DNA from: CAZGUH01 sp964529005
Lineage (GTDB): Bacteria > Actinomycetota > Acidimicrobiia > Acidimicrobiales > Ilumatobacteraceae
Reading direction: 5' to 3'
Length of the DNA: 34,456 nt
Assembly (NCBI GenBank): GCA_964529005.1
Contig: CAZGUH010000040.1
Span: 1-34,456, forward strand
Below the pieces are notes generated by a model. That model had not been told where the DNA came from, did not search any database, and saw nothing but the letters and a program-made list of their open reading frames with translations. A program made the position numbers and the translations under genes. Below are positions 30,220-34,456 of this stretch, piece after piece. Positions within the stretch are counted from its first letter, which is position 1. Each line of letters starts with the position of its first letter.

Positions 30220-31341
30220 ATGAGCGCCATCACCACGATCGGGGTCCCGACCGAGATCAAGACGGCCGAGGGCAGGGTCGCTCTCACACCCGACGGCGTG
30301 CGTGAGCTGGAACGCCACGGCATCGACGTCGTCGTGCAGAGCGGCGCGGGTGAGGGAGCCAGCATCCACGACGACGCCTACGTCGCGGCCGGGGCCACGA
30401 TCGTCCCCACGGCCGCCGATGCGTGGGCCCAGCAGATGGTCGTCAAGGTGAAGGAGCCCCAGGAGGACGAGTACGGCTTCCTCCGCCGCGACCTCACGCT
30501 GTTCACGTATCTGCACCTCGCCGCGTACCCCGACGTGGCGAAAGCGCTGATCGCTTCGGGGACGACGGCGCTGGCGTACGAGACGGTGCAGCTGCCGACG
30601 GGCGCGCTGCCGTTGCTGGCGCCGATGAGCGAGGTCGCCGGCCGTCTGGCGCCGCAGATAGGCGCGCACTACCTCGAACGGCACAACGGTGGCCGCGGCG
30701 TGCTGCTCGGCGGCGCGCCGGGCGTCCGGCCGGCCAAGGTGGTGGTGGTAGGCGCCGGCAACGTCGGGTGGAACGCGGCGTGGATCGCTGCCGGCATGGA
30801 AGCCGAGGTCCTGCTGCTCGACAAGAACATCGACCGCTTGCGGTGGGTCGACCAGATCCAGAAGGGCCGCATCGTCACGTTGACGTCGAACCGCGGCGCG
30901 CTGGAGCGCGCCGTGCAGGACGCCGACCTCGTGATCGGAGCGGTCCTCGTCCCGGGCGGGCGGGCGCCGGTCGTGGTCAGCGCCGACATGGTGCAGACGA
31001 TGAAGCACGGCGCCGTCATCGTCGACGTCGCCGTGGATCAGGGTGGCTGCATCGAGACGGTCCACGAGACGACGCACGACGATCCCGTGTACGAGATGCA
31101 CGGGGTGCTGCACTACGCGGTGGGCAACATGCCCGGCGCTGTGCCACACACGAGCACGTACGCGCTGACCAACGCCACGCTCCCCTACGTCCTCGAGGTC
31201 GCGCTGCACGGCGTGGGCGCGGCTGCGCGCGCCGACGCCGCGCTGGCGCTCGGTGTCAACGTCGCCGGGGGCATCGTCACCAACCAGCCGGTCGCGGAGT
31301 TCCTCGGCTGCGCCTACGTCGACCCGCTCGCCGCGCTCTGA
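30220..31341 (+). CDS. ald: Alanine dehydrogenase
   Basis: Reversibly converts L-alanine and NAD to pyruvate, ammonia and NADH. It is 373 residues. GVPTEIKTAEGRVALTPDGV starts the substrate-binding domain, with Arg and Lys (VVKVKEP) that hold pyruvate and His in TYLHLAAYP. MSEVAGRLAPQIGA is a family block. The NAD fold has VVVVGAGNVGWNAAWIA. VDVAVDQGGCIET and YAVGNMPGAVPHTSTYAL complete the signature. It supplies or removes alanine and may feed the peptidoglycan genes that follow (murF, ddl), though it is convergent with murF. Confidence 0.95.
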   Translation: MSAITTIGVPTEIKTAEGRVALTPDGVRELERHGIDVVVQSGAGEGASIHDDAYVAAGATIVPTAADAWAQQMVVKVKEPQEDEYGFLRRDLTLFTYLHLAAYPDVAKALIASGTTALAYETVQLPTGALPLLAPMSEVAGRLAPQIGAHYLERHNGGRGVLLGGAPGVRPAKVVVVGAGNVGWNAAWIAAGMEAEVLLLDKNIDRLRWVDQIQKGRIVTLTSNRGALERAVQDADLVIGAVLVPGGRAPVVVSADMVQTMKHGAVIVDVAVDQGGCIETVHETTHDDPVYEMHGVLHYAVGNMPGAVPHTSTYALTNATLPYVLEVALHGVGAAARADAALALGVNVAGGIVTNQPVAEFLGCAYVDPLAAL

Positions 31342-31351
31342 TCGGAACGCA

Positions 31352-32653
31352 TCACCCGCCGGCGACGAGCCGCGCGGCGACACGCTCCAACCCGGCGGCG
31401 TTCGACGCCTTCACCAGCACGACGTCGCCGTCACCGATGTCGGCGAGAGCGGCGATCGGATCGTCGACCGGCGCGATGCCGTACAGGTCGACGCCGACGG
31501 CCACCAGCGTGATCCCCACACGGCGAGCGTGCTCGGCGACCGTGCTGTGTGCGCGCGCGGTGTCGTCCAGTTCGGCCATCAGCCCCAGCACGGCGAAGCG
31601 CCGCGTCGCGGGCATCGCGGCGACCGCGTCGAGCGCGGCGATCATCGACGTCGGGTTGGCGTTGTAGGCGTCGTTGACGATCAGCGCGCCCGAGGGCGAC
31701 AGCACGAGCTGCATCCGCCCGCCGGAGATCCCGGCATGCGCCAACGCGCCGGCGGCGACGTCGACGGCGACGCCGAGCGCCCCGGCTGCGGCGATCGCCG
31801 CGGCCGCGTTGGGAATCATGTGCGCGCCGCTGACCGCGAGCCGCACGTCGGCCGCGCCCCATGGGGTGCGGACGCGAAACGACGGCCGCGCCCGCTCGTC
31901 GAGCGCGATGCGCTCGTACGCGACGTCGGCCTTGGGTGAGCTCCCGTAGGTGATCACCGCCGCGTCCGTGCGCTCGGCCATCGCCGCGACACGGACGTCG
32001 TCGGCGTTCAGCACGGCCGTGCCCGACGCCGGCAGAGCGGCGATCAGCTCTCCCTTGGCGAGCGCGACGCCGTCGAGGCCGCCGAGCCGGCCGGTGTGCG
32101 CCTCGCCGACCACGGTGACGACGCCGACCGTCGGGCGCGCGACGGAACACAACCGAGCGATCTGCCCGGGTCCGCGCATGCCCATCTCCAGCACCATCGC
32201 CTCGGTGTCGTCCGGGCTGTCGAGAATCGTCACCGGCAGGCCCTGCTCGTTGTTGAAGCTGCGCACGTTGGCAGCGGTGCGAAACGTGGTGCCGAGGACG
32301 TGTGCGAGCAGATCCTTGGTCGAGGTCTTGCCCACCGACCCGGTGATGCCGACCACACGGTCCGGCCGGCGGCCGCGGCCCCACCCGCCGAGTGCGAGGA
32401 GCGCCGCGGCGGTGTCCTCGACCTCGATCGCGACGCCGCCGAACGTCGAAGGCCGGGAGGTCAGATACGCCCCCGCGCCCGCCGCGAGCGCGTCGCCGAT
32501 GAAGTCGTGCCCGTCGCGCGCGGCGACGATCGGCACGAACAGCGCCCCCGGACGCAACGAGCGCGAATCGAACGAGGCGCCCTCGAGCCAGGCGTCGTCG
32601 CCGGACAGGCGGCCGCCGGTCGCCGCGGCTGCCTCGCTCGCTCGGAATCGCAT
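31352..32653 (-). CDS. murF: UDP-MurNAc-tripeptide:D-Ala-D-Ala ligase
   Basis: ATP-dependent ligase that adds D-Ala-D-Ala to the UDP-MurNAc-tripeptide, the last cytoplasmic step of peptidoglycan precursor synthesis. It is 433 residues. The N-terminal domain has FDSRSLRPGALFVP, the P-loop is GITGSVGKTSTKD, then NNEQGLPVTIL, EMGMRGPGQI and GEAHTGRLGG. The C-terminal domain has VNDAYNANPTSM and LGLMAELD. ATG 32653 has TACGGT 7 bases upstream. The Ddl that makes its D-Ala-D-Ala substrate is coded at 33334 on the other strand. Confidence 0.95.
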   Translation of the reverse strand: MRFRASEAAAATGGRLSGDDAWLEGASFDSRSLRPGALFVPIVAARDGHDFIGDALAAGAGAYLTSRPSTFGGVAIEVEDTAAALLALGGWGRGRRPDRVVGITGSVGKTSTKDLLAHVLGTTFRTAANVRSFNNEQGLPVTILDSPDDTEAMVLEMGMRGPGQIARLCSVARPTVGVVTVVGEAHTGRLGGLDGVALAKGELIAALPASGTAVLNADDVRVAAMAERTDAAVITYGSSPKADVAYERIALDERARPSFRVRTPWGAADVRLAVSGAHMIPNAAAAIAAAGALGVAVDVAAGALAHAGISGGRMQLVLSPSGALIVNDAYNANPTSMIAALDAVAAMPATRRFAVLGLMAELDDTARAHSTVAEHARRVGITLVAVGVDLYGIAPVDDPIAALADIGDGDVVLVKASNAAGLERVAARLVAGG

Positions 32654-32660
32654 CTCGATC

Positions 32661-32666
32661 ACCGTA
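32661..32666 (-). promoter_or_regulatory. -10 element (TACGGT) of murF
   Basis: TACGGT-N7-ATG 32653 on the minus strand. It shares a 63-base divergent gap with the HhH-GPD gene. Confidence 0.5.
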
Positions 32667-32692
32667 GCCAGGCGCGGGCGCGGCGGTCCGGG

Positions 32693-32698
32693 CATACT
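32693..32698 (+). promoter_or_regulatory. Possible -10 element (CATACT) of the HhH-GPD gene
   Basis: CATACT would start transcription near 32705, only about 12 bases before TTG 32717. An in-frame ATC sits at 32705; an ATC start is unlikely but cannot be excluded. Confidence 0.35.
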
Positions 32699-32716
32699 GC
32701 GTCGATCGACGGCACG

Positions 32717-33337
32717 TTGTACATCACCGGGAACGAGGCGGCCGACGCGTTGCTCAACGCCGACGGAACCGCCGCGTTGATCGGCATGCTGCTCGACCAG
32801 CAGGTCCCGATGGAGTGGGCGTTCATGGGTCCGTTCACCCTGCGCGGGCGCCTCGGCCACCTCGACGCGGCGGCGATCGCCGCGATGGACGTCGAGGACT
32901 TCGTCGCCGTCTGCTGCGAGAAGCCGGCGGTCCACCGTTTCCCCGCGGCTCTCGGCCGTCGCATCCACGAGCTCTGCGCGGTGCTGGCCGAGCAGTACGG
33001 GGGACGTGGCGAGAACGTGTGGAGCGGCGTGGGCAGCGGCGACGCGCTCTACCGGCGACTGCGCGAGCTGCCCGGGTTCGGCGACGAGAAGGCGAAGATC
33101 TTCGTCGCCGTGCTCGGCAAGCGCATGGGCGTGCGCCCGCGGGGCTGGAGGAAGGCCGCTGGCGCGTTCGGTGATCGACAGCCACGCTCCGTCGCCGACA
33201 TCTCCTCGCCTGCGTCGCTCGCCGCAGTCCGCGCATGGAAGAAGGCCCAGAAGGCCGCCCACAAGGACAAGCAGGACCGCCCGTTGCGGGGCATGCCCGG
33301 CCGCGCGGCCGAGCGACCAGTAGCGTCGGGCTCGTGA
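32717..33337 (+). CDS. HhH-GPD-type base-excision repair protein
   Basis: A 206-residue helix-hairpin-helix protein of an actinobacterial family annotated as HhH-GPD base-excision repair. Visible blocks are GMLLDQQVPMEWAF near residue 25, CEKPAVHRFPAAL near 75, LPGFGDEKAKIFVAVLGKRMGV (the hairpin, near 122) and PRGWRKAAG. No iron-sulfur cysteines are present. Substrate lesion unknown. The frame is open upstream with no ATG or GTG near the expected N-terminus, so TTG 32717 (LYITGNEAADALL) is chosen from family length. Its stop overlaps the ddl start by 4 bp. Confidence 0.8.
   Translation: MYITGNEAADALLNADGTAALIGMLLDQQVPMEWAFMGPFTLRGRLGHLDAAAIAAMDVEDFVAVCCEKPAVHRFPAALGRRIHELCAVLAEQYGGRGENVWSGVGSGDALYRRLRELPGFGDEKAKIFVAVLGKRMGVRPRGWRKAAGAFGDRQPRSVADISSPASLAAVRAWKKAQKAAHKDKQDRPLRGMPGRAAERPVASGS
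33321..33326 (+). promoter_or_regulatory. -10 element (TAGCGT) of ddl, inside the upstream gene
   Basis: TAGCGT-N7-GTG 33334, lying within the last codons of the HhH-GPD gene. ddl may therefore have its own leaderless transcript besides read-through. Confidence 0.5.
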
Positions 33338-34422
33338 GCGACCCGGTCGACGACTCGCGCATCCACCTGATCGTGCTGTTCGGCGGCCAGTCGGCAGAGC
33401 ACGACATCAGCTGCACCACCGCCGCGCACGTGCTGCGCGCCTGCGACCCCGCCCGCTATCGCATCACCCCCGTGGGGATCAGCCGCGACGGCCAGTGGGC
33501 CGTCGCCACCAGCGCCGCCGCCTGCCTCGAGCAGGGCCCGGCCGCGCTCCCCGGACAGCTCGACCCGTCGGGCTCGCCGGTGTCGCCGTCAGCGCTGCTG
33601 GCCGACGCCCTCGACGCCGGCGCCACCACCGTGGTCGTCCCGCTGTTGCACGGACCGATGGGCGAGGACGGAACGGTCCAGGGGCTCCTCGAGCTCGCCG
33701 GAGTGCCCTACGTGGGAACGGGCGTGCTGGGCTCCGCGGTCGGCATGGACAAGGCGATGGCGAAGGAGGTGCTCGCTGCCAGCGCCATCCCGCAGGCGCG
33801 GCATGTCGCTCTGCACGAGTCGCGCCTCGACGCCGGCACGCCCGCGCAGCTCACCGACCAGCTCGGCCTGCCGGTGTTCGTCAAGCCCGCGAACATGGGC
33901 TCGTCGGTGGGTGTGAGCAAGGCAAAGACCGTCGCCGACTTGCGCGATGCGATCGAGCTCGCCCTCACCTACGACGAGTGGGTCGTGATCGAAGAGGCGG
34001 TCACCGGGCGCGAGATCGAGGTCGCCGTGCTGGGCAACGTCGAGCCTCGCGCCAGCGTGCCGGGCGAGATCGTGCCCGGCAGGGAGTTCTACGACTACGA
34101 CGACAAGTACGTCGACGACGGCGCGCAGCTGCTCGTGCCCGCTCCGCTCCCCGAGCCGGCTGCGACCGAGGTCCGCGAGCTCGCCGTGCGGGTGTTCGGC
34201 GCGCTGCGCTGCGAGGGGCTTGCGCGGGTCGACTTCTTCTACGAGGAGCACGGCCGCGGGTTCCTCTGCAACGAGGTCAACACGATGCCGGGGTTCACCC
34301 CGATCTCGATGTACCCCAAGCTCTGGCAGGCGACCGGCATCGGGTACGCGGCGTTGATCGACGAGCTGGTTGGGCTGGCGATCGAACGCCACGGCCGGCG
34401 CCGCCACAACACCAAGCACTGA
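33334..34422 (+). CDS. ddl: D-alanine--D-alanine ligase
   Basis: ATP-grasp ligase making the D-Ala-D-Ala used by MurF. It is 362 residues. The N-terminal LFGGQSAEHDISCTTA, LHGPMGEDGTVQGLLELAGVPYVG, and MDKAMAKEVL are classic. KPANMGSSVGVSKA is the ATP-grasp loop, and YDYDDKYVDDGA is the omega-loop region (Tyr-Asp rich). RVDFFYEEHGRGFLCNEVNTMPGFTPISMYP holds the metal ligands Asp, Glu and Asn. The tyrosine near FYDYDDKY favours D-Ala rather than D-lactate specificity. GTG 33334 overlaps the HhH-GPD stop. Confidence 0.95.
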   Translation: MSDPVDDSRIHLIVLFGGQSAEHDISCTTAAHVLRACDPARYRITPVGISRDGQWAVATSAAACLEQGPAALPGQLDPSGSPVSPSALLADALDAGATTVVVPLLHGPMGEDGTVQGLLELAGVPYVGTGVLGSAVGMDKAMAKEVLAASAIPQARHVALHESRLDAGTPAQLTDQLGLPVFVKPANMGSSVGVSKAKTVADLRDAIELALTYDEWVVIEEAVTGREIEVAVLGNVEPRASVPGEIVPGREFYDYDDKYVDDGAQLLVPAPLPEPAATEVRELAVRVFGALRCEGLARVDFFYEEHGRGFLCNEVNTMPGFTPISMYPKLWQATGIGYAALIDELVGLAIERHGRRRHNTKH

Positions 34423-34451
34423 GCAACCCGATCGCCGAGGGTCTCGCGCAC

Positions 34452-34456
34452 TAGCG
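34452..34456 (+). promoter_or_regulatory. Truncated TAGCG at window end, possible -10 of next gene
   Basis: The last five bases, TAGCG, equal the start of the TAGCGT hexamer seen 7 bases before three GTG starts here. The 29 bases before it (34423-34451) hold nothing recognisable. Confidence 0.25.

Noticed and set aside
28758..30305. A 515-residue open frame antisense to the aldehyde dehydrogenase
   Set aside because: It lies entirely opposite a gene with intact catalytic residues, and its composition (His, Asp, Arg) is typical of antisense GC frames.

Overview
The window is about 70% GC, densely packed with genes, and actinobacterial. A mycothiol synthase (MshD), a DUF3499-type protein, a PimB-like mannosyltransferase, a tandem exonuclease/GIY-YIG protein and very frequent leaderless-type starts all point to Actinomycetota. 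The mixture, including QueG and a GroES-like orphan, would suit a deep-branching lineage such as Acidimicrobiia; that placement is inference. No phage, insertion sequence, plasmid or CRISPR array was seen. It reads as core chromosome.

Layout. 25-5845 (minus) is one tightly overlapping unit: NYN-domain RNA-processing-type protein, small hypothetical, QueG, PimB-like glycosyltransferase, membrane protein, SRPBCC protein and ROK sugar kinase. It leaves the window at the left. Divergent from it at 5943 is a DEDDh exonuclease/GIY-YIG nuclease with two LexA-type boxes around its promoter. A Cys-rich conserved protein follows at 7651. 8393-12869 (minus) holds hisC-hisB-hisH-hisA-hisF, each pair overlapping by 4 bp, then a 55-residue membrane protein and a GroES-like protein. 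12973-18307 carries a small hypothetical, a probable stand-alone small RNA (about 13361-13263, minus), endonuclease III, mshD, rlmN, a secreted M23 peptidase and a lone ABC ATPase. 18285-19507 (minus) is DUF3499 plus a second SRPBCC protein.

19620-24847 (plus) is a two-component system followed by a NEW3-domain membrane protein, an ABC ATPase and an ABC-2 permease, probably a signal-responsive export or envelope module. 24894-27177 (minus) has a cyclopropane-fatty-acid-synthase-family methyltransferase, tRNA-Val(CAC), a repeat-bearing gap and a J-domain membrane protein. 27208-31341 is an amino-acid/amine catabolism group: 2-hydroxyacid dehydrogenase, Lrp-type regulator, aminobutyraldehyde-type dehydrogenase and alanine dehydrogenase. 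31352-34422 has murF and, divergently, an HhH-GPD repair protein and ddl. MurF, Ddl and alanine metabolism meet in peptidoglycan precursor synthesis.

The main cross-cutting signal is regulatory. Many first genes of transcription units have a TANNNT hexamer exactly 7 (sometimes 8) bases before an ATG or GTG and no Shine-Dalgarno sequence, which is the layout of leaderless transcripts. The most interesting loci are the SOS-boxed exonuclease/GIY-YIG gene and the small RNA next to nth.
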